Shown here: positions 54,121 through 61,141 of the stretch, piece by piece | How positions within the stretch are numbered: position 1 is the stretch's first letter | Layout of the letters: every line of letters begins with the position of its first letter | Assembly (NCBI RefSeq): GCF_000686945.1 | Contig: NZ_JMME01000002.1 | Coordinates: 1 to 64,000 of the forward strand | Direction: 5' to 3' | DNA from: Selenomonas sp. AE3005 | GTDB taxonomy: Bacteria; Bacillota; Negativicutes; Selenomonadales; Selenomonadaceae | DNA: 64,000 nucleotides | Position numbers and translations under genes: made by a program | The notes under the pieces: generated by a model | What the model was told of the DNA's origin: nothing | What the model saw: only the letters and a program-made list of their open reading frames with translations | The model's database searches: none

Positions 54121-54915
54121 ATGCAAAGAAAGATTTTACCAGTTGGCCTGATAGGTCTGCTGCTGATGGCAGTGCTGATGCTGCCTGTGATACGTGCGGA
54201 GGCTGGGCATCTTGAGGATATTTCTGCCAGAGGTGTGATTCGGATTGGTACCACCGGAGATTACATTCCCATGTCATACTTAAACCCGCAAACCGGAGAA
54301 TACGAAGGAATTGATGCTGAGCTGTCACAGCTTATTGCCGATTCCCTGGGGGTAAAAATCCAGTATGTGCCAACTACATGGCCGACGCTTGCCGCTGATA
54401 TGCAGGCCGGGAAATTTGACATTGCCCTTTGCGGCATTTCGCGCAATTATAACCGGGCAAGAACCATGGCTATGTCGGATGCCTATGGGGAAGGACTTTT
54501 TGGCAAGACCATACTCTGCCGTGCCAAGGATGCAAAACGTTTCCAAAGCCTGGCAGATATTGACAGACCGGAAGTGCGTGTGATGATAAATCCGGGCGGT
54601 ACAAATGAAAAGTTTGCCCGGGCAAATCTCAAACAAGCTAAGATTATCGTCTATAATGACAATGCGGATATCCCTCGTCAAATTGCAGAGGGTAAGGCAG
54701 ATATCATGATTACAGAAACGGTAGAGGCTGCTCACTATGTTCGCATGGACAAGCGGCTGGCCGCACCTCTAAAGGATAGTCCATTTACCCGTCATTCCTG
54801 TGGCATTCTGATGAAAAAAGGCGATCAGGAATGGCTGAATTACATCAATTTTGTACTGGCAGAACTGAAGATGGACGGCACTCTGGGGAAATTGGAAAAA
54901 AAGTATCTGAAATAG
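54121..54915 (+). CDS. Secreted PheC-like cyclohexadienyl dehydratase / family 3 solute-binding protein
   Basis: This 264-residue protein has a signal peptide (1-~26, 'RAEA') and the periplasmic-binding-protein family 3 fold: 'RGVIRIGTTGDYIPMSYLN', 'YEGIDAELSQLIADSLGV', 'GKFDIALCGIS'. The region 'MINPGGTNEKFARANLKQAK' and 'IAEGKADIMITETVEA' is strikingly like PheC, the periplasmic cyclohexadienyl dehydratase that makes phenylpyruvate or phenylalanine from prephenate or arogenate, including the T-x-x-x-E-A stretch with its catalytic Glu. No ABC permease or ATPase is adjacent, which fits an enzyme or a stand-alone sensor ligand-binding protein better than a transporter subunit. GGGGGAG precedes the ATG. 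Its terminator appears broken. Confidence 0.8.
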   Translation: MQRKILPVGLIGLLLMAVLMLPVIRAEAGHLEDISARGVIRIGTTGDYIPMSYLNPQTGEYEGIDAELSQLIADSLGVKIQYVPTTWPTLAADMQAGKFDIALCGISRNYNRARTMAMSDAYGEGLFGKTILCRAKDAKRFQSLADIDRPEVRVMINPGGTNEKFARANLKQAKIIVYNDNADIPRQIAEGKADIMITETVEAAHYVRMDKRLAAPLKDSPFTRHSCGILMKKGDQEWLNYINFVLAELKMDGTLGKLEKKYLK

Positions 54916-54917
54916 AA

Positions 54918-54936
54918 ATAAGCCGCTGAATTAACG
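54918..54936 (+). other. Orphan left arm of a terminator (duplicate of 63298-63316)
   Basis: ATAAGCCGCTGAATTAACG follows the PheC-like stop and is identical to the left arm of the intact terminator at 63300-63346, but its right arm is missing here. Confidence 0.7.
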
Positions 54937-54951
54937 AAATGTAGAGACCCC

Positions 54952-55050
54952 CATAAGTTAGATTTCTTTGTCTAACTTATGAACACGGCTCGCTAAGATA
55001 TATTCTGCTGTGTCAGGGAAAACGCCTGCGTACTTGGAGACGCAGGCGTT
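54952..55050. repeat. Two perfect 11-bp hairpins without T-runs
   Basis: CATAAGTTAGA / TCTAACTTATG (54952-54981) and AACGCCTGCGT / ACGCAGGCGTT (55021-55050). Neither is followed by T, so they are not typical terminators. They lie where the PheC-like terminator is interrupted and just before copy 2 of the 59-bp repeat. The gap 54916-55449 otherwise holds the repeat and one doubtful small gene. Confidence 0.7.
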
Positions 55051-55068
55051 CTGTCATGATTAGCCGTT

Positions 55069-55127
55069 GCAGGCAGGATGTTCACGATGTTTGTCGAATT
55101 TGTAAAGAAATAGATAAATTTAGCATA
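55069..55127. repeat. 59-bp direct repeat, copy 2
   Basis: Matches 53892-53950 at 53 of 59 positions. After the repeat the two sequences diverge completely. Confidence 0.85.
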
Positions 55128-55222
55128 TTCCTTTATAGAAGGGGCAGATGATATGGCAAGTGAGGTTGTACATAACCATGCACCAATCACTCGATGAACT
55201 TTGAGTTCAACAGACTGGGAGT

Positions 55223-55441
55223 GTGGGGACAAAAGGGGGGGAGGAGGCTCTGCTTCGTTGCCAACAGCATTTTGGTCAGGATTATCAATTTACTTTCCAG
55301 ATTCAAAAGTGGTTTGGAGTACTTAAAGGCATTGTCGGTGAGTTAAATAAGCTGATTGTTAAGATGATGGACATCAGGGATTGTGAACTCATTGACATTG
55401 CAAGCGAGATAGGGAAACGAGGGACATCGTTAAAGGAGTAG
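55223..55441 (+). CDS. Doubtful small ORF or gene fragment before the SpoIIE gene
   Basis: A 72-codon frame starts at GTG 55223 and is open from 55205. It reads partly helical, e.g. 'QKWFGVLKGIVGELNKLIV' and 'CELIDIASEIGKRG'. No ribosome site fits the GTG; a GGAGGAGG at about 55239-55246 is inside the frame and not followed by an in-frame start at proper distance. I do not recognise it. It ends 8 bp before the SpoIIE gene. It may be a small coupled gene or the tail of a lost one. Confidence 0.35.
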   Translation: MGTKGGEEALLRCQQHFGQDYQFTFQIQKWFGVLKGIVGELNKLIVKMMDIRDCELIDIASEIGKRGTSLKE

Positions 55442-55449
55442 TTTAAGGT

Positions 55450-57669
55450 ATGGGCGATTACTGGCGGATGGTACGGAAAATATTGCGCAGACGGCTGAGC
55501 ATCAGGGGCCGGTTACTGCTGCTCCTGCTTATAAGCAGCTTGTTGTCGGCCCTGGTGTTTGCAGGCTTGTCCTTTTATGGCGTTACTTTCGTGCAAAAAG
55601 ATATAGCAGATTTTGGGGGGCAGCTTTCGCAGGAGGGAGCTGCATACACCCAGGAATATATAAATAAAACCAGTAAGGAGACGATAGCAGACTTAGCCAG
55701 GTCGAAAGCTAACTTTATTGACTATGAGTTGGCACATATGGAGCATGATGTGACCATTTTAGCAGATGCTTTGACTTGGATACATAAGCACCCGTCCAAT
55801 TATTTGCCAGCTGCTGTTCTTGACCCGTATAATGGGAAAGTTCCGCCGGCTGCGCCCTGTATTATTTATAGTCCTGAGGTGCGAAAACGTGGGATTGAAA
55901 CGGTACGGCAAGAAGTTGAGCTGGCTGCCAATATAACGGGTACGATGGTGCCGATGGAAAAAAACTATGATTATTTTAGTTATTCCGCAACCTATTTTGG
56001 TAGTAAATCCGGGTTTTTAATTTGCAGCAGCGTCTTTGTTGGGGATAAGTACAGTCCGATATCTGATGACCCGGCTTTTAGTTATGACCCTTGTGTCCGC
56101 CCGTGGTATCAAAATGCCATCAAGGCCAATAGGGCGGTATTTTCTTTGCCTTATCTCACAATTTTGACGGCGGAACATAGTGACGTTGAAGTTATAAGCT
56201 GCTCAGCGCCATATTATGACGCTGAGGGAATTGCCGGCGTAGCAAGTCTTGATATAGCGACTAAAGAGCTGCGTCAATATATTACGAATACGGCCATTGG
56301 TGATAAGGGCATTAACTTTATCATGAACAATGATGGCAAGGTCATTTTTTCACCGGTACACGAGGGCGTGCTGGCCGAGACAGATAAACAGCAGGATTTA
56401 CGGAAAAGTGAGTCGGCGGAGTTTGCCAGGGCAGCTTATTATATGACTAACGGCGAAAGTGGTGTATTGCCTGTTGAGCTGTATGGCGAAAAATACATGC
56501 TGGCGTTTGCGCCACTCCCTACGATGAAATGGAGTCTGGGGATTCTGGTGTCACAGGACGAACTTTCATCTTCCCTGCAGGAAAGCCATAACTATTTCAT
56601 GGGGCAGATGGAATCATTCAGTGATAATTTGCAGCGTGAGTCGATTTTATTATTGCAGATGGCTGTGTTGGCGTTTTTTATCATGGTGGTTATTATGATA
56701 TTTACGTCGAAGGCGCTTTCTGACCGGTTTGTAAAGCCGATAAAGCAAATGGCTGATGGCGTGCGTGAAATTGCCAGTGGCAATCTTGACAAGAAACTTG
56801 ATATAACTACCGGCGACGAAATCGAACATTTAGCCATATGCTTTAATTCTATGACTGATGAGCTGAAAGCCTATATTGATAACTTGTCTAAGGCAACAGC
56901 TGAGAGGGAAAAGGCGGCAGCGGAGCTTTCGGTGGCCCGTAATATTCAGCTGGGCGCATTGCCGCAGGATTTTTTGACCGCTTACCAGGAATTTCAAATA
57001 AATGCGGCCATGGATGCAGCCAAAGGGGTAGGCGGAGATTTTTATGATTTTTATATGACGGATGAAAATCATCTGGTTATAACGATTGCTGACGTGTCAG
57101 GGAAAGGGATTCCGGCAGCCCTTTATATGATGCGCGCCAAAACTACGTTAAAGAATATGGTCTTAAGGGCGAAAAATGCTGCTGATTTTGCCGATTGTAT
57201 GAAGATGGCGAATCGAGAACTTTGCCGGGAAAATGAAGAAATGATGTTTGTGACGGCGTTTATGGCCAGGCTGGATTTAACAACAGGAGAATTGGTTTAT
57301 GTAAATGGCGGTCATAATCCACCGCTGGTGCATGCGGATGGCAAGTTCTGTTATTTGCAGCAGGCCAGAAAACATATGATGCTGGGCATAAACGAGGACG
57401 AAATATATGAGGCGCATAGTTTGGTTATGCAGCCGGGGGATATTATTTTCCTGTATACAGATGGCGTGACAGAGGCTATGAATGAGGCCGAAGAACTATA
57501 TTCCGAAGAGCGTTTGCAGGCAACATTAAATAGGCAGACGTCAAAAGATGTAAAGGAAATACTCGCAGCTGTTCGTCAGGATGTTAATACCTATGCGGGG
57601 GACGCGGAGCAATCCGATGACATAACCATGCTGGGGCTGAAATTTTGTGGCAGCTTGGCTGATGTGTAG
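55450..57669 (+). CDS. Membrane receptor phosphatase: dCache-HAMP-SpoIIE (PP2C)
   Basis: This 739-residue protein has a basic N-terminus, a membrane helix (~21-45), an extracytoplasmic double-Cache domain (~50-390), a second helix (~396-420), a HAMP linker (~420-475) and a C-terminal SpoIIE-type PP2C phosphatase (~490-735). The sensor shows the residues of the amino-acid-binding dCache signature: Y212, R217-x-W219-Y220, Y235 and D268. The phosphatase retains all metal Asp motifs: 'GVGGDFYDF', 'IADVSGKGIPAALY', 'VNGGHNPP', 'LYTDGVTEAMNEA' and 'EQSDDITML'. PP2C phosphatases of this type dephosphorylate STAS-domain anti-anti-sigma factors or related Ser/Thr phosphoproteins. No STAS gene is adjacent. 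The symporter fusion follows directly. Confidence 0.92.
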   Translation: MGDYWRMVRKILRRRLSIRGRLLLLLLISSLLSALVFAGLSFYGVTFVQKDIADFGGQLSQEGAAYTQEYINKTSKETIADLARSKANFIDYELAHMEHDVTILADALTWIHKHPSNYLPAAVLDPYNGKVPPAAPCIIYSPEVRKRGIETVRQEVELAANITGTMVPMEKNYDYFSYSATYFGSKSGFLICSSVFVGDKYSPISDDPAFSYDPCVRPWYQNAIKANRAVFSLPYLTILTAEHSDVEVISCSAPYYDAEGIAGVASLDIATKELRQYITNTAIGDKGINFIMNNDGKVIFSPVHEGVLAETDKQQDLRKSESAEFARAAYYMTNGESGVLPVELYGEKYMLAFAPLPTMKWSLGILVSQDELSSSLQESHNYFMGQMESFSDNLQRESILLLQMAVLAFFIMVVIMIFTSKALSDRFVKPIKQMADGVREIASGNLDKKLDITTGDEIEHLAICFNSMTDELKAYIDNLSKATAEREKAAAELSVARNIQLGALPQDFLTAYQEFQINAAMDAAKGVGGDFYDFYMTDENHLVITIADVSGKGIPAALYMMRAKTTLKNMVLRAKNAADFADCMKMANRELCRENEEMMFVTAFMARLDLTTGELVYVNGGHNPPLVHADGKFCYLQQARKHMMLGINEDEIYEAHSLVMQPGDIIFLYTDGVTEAMNEAEELYSEERLQATLNRQTSKDVKEILAAVRQDVNTYAGDAEQSDDITMLGLKFCGSLADV

Positions 57670-57776
57670 AACTGCTTAGTAAAAGAGTTCCATGCATGGA
57701 GTGCCACCGTTATGGACATCACCCTTCAAATCTCAGCGTGAATATGCAGCCTACAATATATGGAGAAGATAAATAT

Positions 57777-59393
57777 ATGCGAACACCAATATATACTGTT
57801 TCTGAAGAAAATTATCACCAAATAGTAGAGTGGCTAGAAAAAACTTTTTCCGAACTGGGACTATCCCGAGAAGAAATATATAATGGCGAATTATTGCTAG
57901 AGGAGAATTTCTTTCACTTTGCCACAGCTTCTGGTGATGAAAATAAATTTCAAGCAAAAGTAGAGGTTACAAAGCACTTTGGTGAGGTCAGCCTTCGACT
58001 GATTGCCCCAGGAAAAGCCTATAATCCACTCAACGACATAGAGGAAATTCCAGACGATGAGCAAAAACAATACAGCTTGGGTATATTAAAAGCGCATAAG
58101 GATGACATAAGTTATGCACGAAAAAATGATGTAAATATTATTTCTATCCGTGTACATCGTTCAGGCAATAAAATTGCCATTTATACACTTATTGGCCTTG
58201 TGGTGGGCCTCGTTGTAGGGATAGGAGCTAAAAGTGTACTTGCTCCGGATATACTTATATGGTTGGTTGACAACATATTTGATACGATTGAAAAATTGTT
58301 CATGAGTGCGTTGATGATGGTCATAGCACCATTGGTTTTTTTCTCGGTTATCGAGGGCATAACGAGTATGTCGGATGCAGCAGATATCGGGCGTATGGGT
58401 GGAAAACTTATACTTTTATCTATTGTTAAATTATCTGTAATTCTGGTCATGTCAATGGGATTAGGCTTTTGGTTAGGCGCTATGCCGGACCTTATTTCAA
58501 TGCTGAATGAGGAAAGCAATTCCGCGGTAATCATGTCTTTAAAGGACGTAATGATAAGCATTGTTCCACCCAATATTATTGCTCCTTTTTTTAACAATAA
58601 TCTTCTACAAGTACTGTTCCTAGCTTGCTTTTTGGGCTTTATTTTAGCTAAGTCAGGTGACAGAGGGCTGCCTGTTCGCGAGGTAATCGTATTTGGTAAG
58701 CGCTTTGCTATGGATGCTGTGAGGGCAATTATGCCGGCTATGCCTATTGTAGTTGCAGCTTCTATGGCAAAAATGATGATAATTGTCGATATTTCGGTCT
58801 TTTGGCCGTTTAGCAAAATTGTCATTTCTGCGTTTATCGAATTTTTAATAATCATTTTGAGCGAAGCCGTTTTTTTGGCAATTATTGGTAGGGTTTCGCC
58901 GTTGCCGTTTGTAAAAAAATTTCTTAGCTTTAGTGTTTTACCATTTTCTGTCCGCAGTTCGAATGTATGTTTGCCTGCTACGCTGGAATATTGTTCCGAT
59001 AAGCTGGGTATTGATGAAAAATTAGCACTTTTTTCTGTTCCTATCGGCATTCAATTTAATATGCTAGGAGGCTGTGCTTATGTAACAGCTATTGCTATTT
59101 TATTACGGGTAACAATAGGGTTGCCATTTGATTTTGAATTTTTAATCACCTTCTTCTTTGCAGCGCTTATGATGTCGTTTACTTTTCCTAGCGTACCAGG
59201 TGCAACGGTTATTGTTATGACTTCAATTTTTGGTATGGCTGGAGTGCCAACAGCAGCAGTTACCTTATTTTTTGGCATTGACCCTTTGGTAGATGGCATT
59301 AGAACAGTAAGTAATATGGTCGGAAATTTATCCTCATCATTTCTTTTGGCACGATTGGAAGGAAAGCTGGATAAACATATTTATTATGAATAA
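57777..59393 (+). CDS. Fusion of RsbW-like ATPase-fold domain and dicarboxylate/amino acid:cation symporter
   Basis: This 538-residue protein has two parts. Residues ~1-128 resemble the GHKL fold of RsbW/SpoIIAB anti-sigma kinases: 'GELLLEENFFHFA' at the N-box position, 'LRLIAPGKAYNPL' at the D-x-G position and 'YSLGILKAHKDDISYARKNDVNIISI' in place of G-G-L-G-I...D-x-x-S-Y. The usual Asn, Asp and double Gly are replaced, so ATP catalysis is doubtful. Residues ~133-538 form a DAACS (GltP/DctA-like) transporter with HP1 'VRSSNVCLPATLEYC', 'PIGIQFNMLGG' in place of N-M-D-G-T, and 'DPLVDGIRTVSNMVGN' keeping D506, R509, T510 and N513, the acidic-substrate site. Its codons are visibly more A/T-rich than the neighbours. 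ATG 57777 follows GGAG by 11 bases. Confidence 0.85.
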   Translation: MRTPIYTVSEENYHQIVEWLEKTFSELGLSREEIYNGELLLEENFFHFATASGDENKFQAKVEVTKHFGEVSLRLIAPGKAYNPLNDIEEIPDDEQKQYSLGILKAHKDDISYARKNDVNIISIRVHRSGNKIAIYTLIGLVVGLVVGIGAKSVLAPDILIWLVDNIFDTIEKLFMSALMMVIAPLVFFSVIEGITSMSDAADIGRMGGKLILLSIVKLSVILVMSMGLGFWLGAMPDLISMLNEESNSAVIMSLKDVMISIVPPNIIAPFFNNNLLQVLFLACFLGFILAKSGDRGLPVREVIVFGKRFAMDAVRAIMPAMPIVVAASMAKMMIIVDISVFWPFSKIVISAFIEFLIIILSEAVFLAIIGRVSPLPFVKKFLSFSVLPFSVRSSNVCLPATLEYCSDKLGIDEKLALFSVPIGIQFNMLGGCAYVTAIAILLRVTIGLPFDFEFLITFFFAALMMSFTFPSVPGATVIVMTSIFGMAGVPTAAVTLFFGIDPLVDGIRTVSNMVGNLSSSFLLARLEGKLDKHIYYE

Positions 59394-59468
59394 TAATGTA
59401 ACTGTGAAATAATGCGTTGAATATCCCTAGCGAATAATCACCGTGGTTACGGATTTATTCAATCCTTC

Positions 59469-59575
59469 GTGGAGGAAATTCTTGCAGAAGAGCGAAAAAG
59501 ATATAGATGTTCATGCAGAAGGTGCAGAGCAATCCGATGACCTTACCATGCTGGGGGTGAGATTCCTGGGCAAAA
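59469..59575 (+). pseudogene. Frameshifted remnant of a second SpoIIE phosphatase C-terminus
   Basis: One frame reads 'VEEILAEE' (from 59469) and the next frame continues 'KDIDVHAEGAEQSDDLTML' and 'GVRF'. This parallels 'VKEILAAVRQDVNTYAGDAEQSDDITMLGLKF' of the intact phosphatase (given by its landmarks V-K-E-I-L-A and E-Q-S-D-D-I-T-M-L). A one-frame shift separates the two parts, and no upstream phosphatase sequence remains. It lies right after the symporter fusion. Confidence 0.8.
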
Positions 59576-59625
59576 TTAGGTTGGAACAAGCAATAAGCTT
59601 GGAGTTAGGAAGGTTGGGGAGTAGA

Positions 59626-60750
59626 ATGACATTGAAGATGAAACTGGCAGCCGGTGTGTTTTGCGCGCTGGCTTGCATGCCTATGGTGGCGGAAACTGCC
59701 CCAAAATCGGATACTATGCACCGGTGGGAAGTGACTTCCAAGGACACAGGCGGCACCCTGCTGTTTTCCGATAGCCCGGAGTATGTGGACAGACCGGGGA
59801 TCCTTTATCAGGACACCGTGAATGGCGAGGTGAGGGTGCTTTTCTATCATCTGAACAACACCAAGGTGCCCCAGAAAGTGGCAGTGGTGCTGGAAAATGC
59901 CAACTCCGAGGAGCAGTACAACATAGTACAAGTGACCCGTGGCGGTACAGCCAAGCCCAGCGAATACTATCTTTGGGTGGGCAAGAATACACAGCGCCAG
60001 TATTTTGGTGAAAAAGAGCTAGATCTCGTTTTGTTGTTGAAGAATAGGAAGCGCCTGCTGCAGTCCGGCATGGATGAAATTATCCTGCAGCCTGGAGAAC
60101 TGGTGTATGGAGTCTACGATTTCAAAGTGGATCATCCTGTGAAGACCTCCGTCATCATGTATCCTGCCAAGGCGGACCCTGTGGAGTTCATTGAAAAGGC
60201 CAAAGTGCTGCCCAGGGACTCCGTGGCCCTTCGTGGTACTTATAAGGGCATGGACAGGGTGATTACCTCTGAGCGGGAATATGACCCGGAACGGGATGGC
60301 ATTGTCTACATCATGCTGGCGGATAATAAATTAGACAAATACAAGGCAGGGGTGGATGCCACCGATGGGAGCCAGACGATGAATTGTGGCAATTATGGTG
60401 TGCTCTATAAGATTGCTATACCTGTCAAAAAAGGGGCTCCCAAGGTACAGTACTACTTGTCACCTTTAGGTGGCGTCTATGCCGGCATTATGACTGTGCG
60501 CCGGGGGCGCAGTCAACATACGAAACTGATTGAGACGCCAGAAGGCCCCGGCTATTTTGGGGATCAGACTGCCCCGGAACCGGAGAGTGTATCCAAAGCT
60601 CGTGAAGAGGGGACAGCCCTTTTTGGCAACAACATGGAGCTGGCTGATTTAGGCTGTTATGACAACTCTGTACCCAACTACTTCGAATTCTCCCCACCGG
60701 GGGCTTCGAATCTTCCTGCCTGCCTGATACTCATGCCGGCCGGTGAATGA
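59626..60750 (+). CDS. Secreted protein of unknown function, 374 residues
   Basis: I do not recognise this protein. It has a signal peptide (1-~23, 'MPMVAETA') and a long strand-rich body: 'GILYQDTVNGEVRVLFYHLNN', 'QKVAVVLENANSEEQYNIVQ', 'GELVYGVYDFKVDHPVKTSVIMYPA', 'GVLYKIAIPV', ending 'NYFEFSPPGASNLPACLILMPAG'. No catalytic motif or membrane anchor is visible. GGGGAG is 5 bases before the ATG at 59626; the frame is open further upstream but that part is the SpoIIE remnant. The sequence suggests an all-beta exported protein, possibly carbohydrate- or wall-associated given the NamZ-like gene downstream. Confidence 0.7.
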   Translation: MTLKMKLAAGVFCALACMPMVAETAPKSDTMHRWEVTSKDTGGTLLFSDSPEYVDRPGILYQDTVNGEVRVLFYHLNNTKVPQKVAVVLENANSEEQYNIVQVTRGGTAKPSEYYLWVGKNTQRQYFGEKELDLVLLLKNRKRLLQSGMDEIILQPGELVYGVYDFKVDHPVKTSVIMYPAKADPVEFIEKAKVLPRDSVALRGTYKGMDRVITSEREYDPERDGIVYIMLADNKLDKYKAGVDATDGSQTMNCGNYGVLYKIAIPVKKGAPKVQYYLSPLGGVYAGIMTVRRGRSQHTKLIETPEGPGYFGDQTAPEPESVSKAREEGTALFGNNMELADLGCYDNSVPNYFEFSPPGASNLPACLILMPAGE

Positions 60751-60812
60751 GCAAGGGCCTGTTGCATGGGCAGATTAATAACAATGCCATTCATAGTAGA
60801 AAGCAAGGTAAT

Positions 60813-61084
60813 ATGAATAGGATAAAGACGATTGTCGCATTATTACTTGTGATTTGTGTTTTTACCGTTGCCTGCAATGGCAGCAGAAAAGGAGCAGAGA
60901 GAAATGAAGATTGGGATTATCGGAGCCATGAAGCCGGAAGTGGATACTTTGCAGGAAAACATGCAGGTCACGCGCCGGGAGACCAAGGCCGGAATGGAAT
61001 TCGCCCATCAGTTTTGAGGAATTTGCAAAGCAAGCAGCAAAAAATTCCGCCAGTCTGGTACAGTTCATGCTGGAGCATTGGTGA
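60813..61084 (+). pseudogene. Decayed secreted MTA/SAH nucleosidase (mtnN) with frameshift and internal deletion
   Basis: Three pieces of one gene remain in three frames. A signal-peptide-like start 'MNRIKTIVALLLVICVFTV' begins at 60813. The N-terminus of the nucleosidase, 'MKIGIIGAMKPEVDTLQENM' with 'TKAGMEFAHQF', begins at 60904 in another frame and stops at 61017. The C-terminus 'EEFAKQAAKNSASLVQFML' runs in a third frame from 61016 to TGA 61084. M-K-I-G-I-I-G-A-M-x-x-E-V and the final A-A-K-N-S-A pattern are MtnN landmarks. About 160 central codons with the active site are gone. Confidence 0.85.
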
Positions 61085-61141
61085 AATGGTTACGGTGGGT
61101 CTAGATGAAAAACATCCATTTGGATGCTATGAGGAGGGAAT

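Noticed and set aside
53892-55127. The repeated 59-bp sequence considered as CRISPR-like or as insertion-sequence ends
   Set aside because: Only two copies in direct orientation with a full gene between them; no spacers and no transposase.
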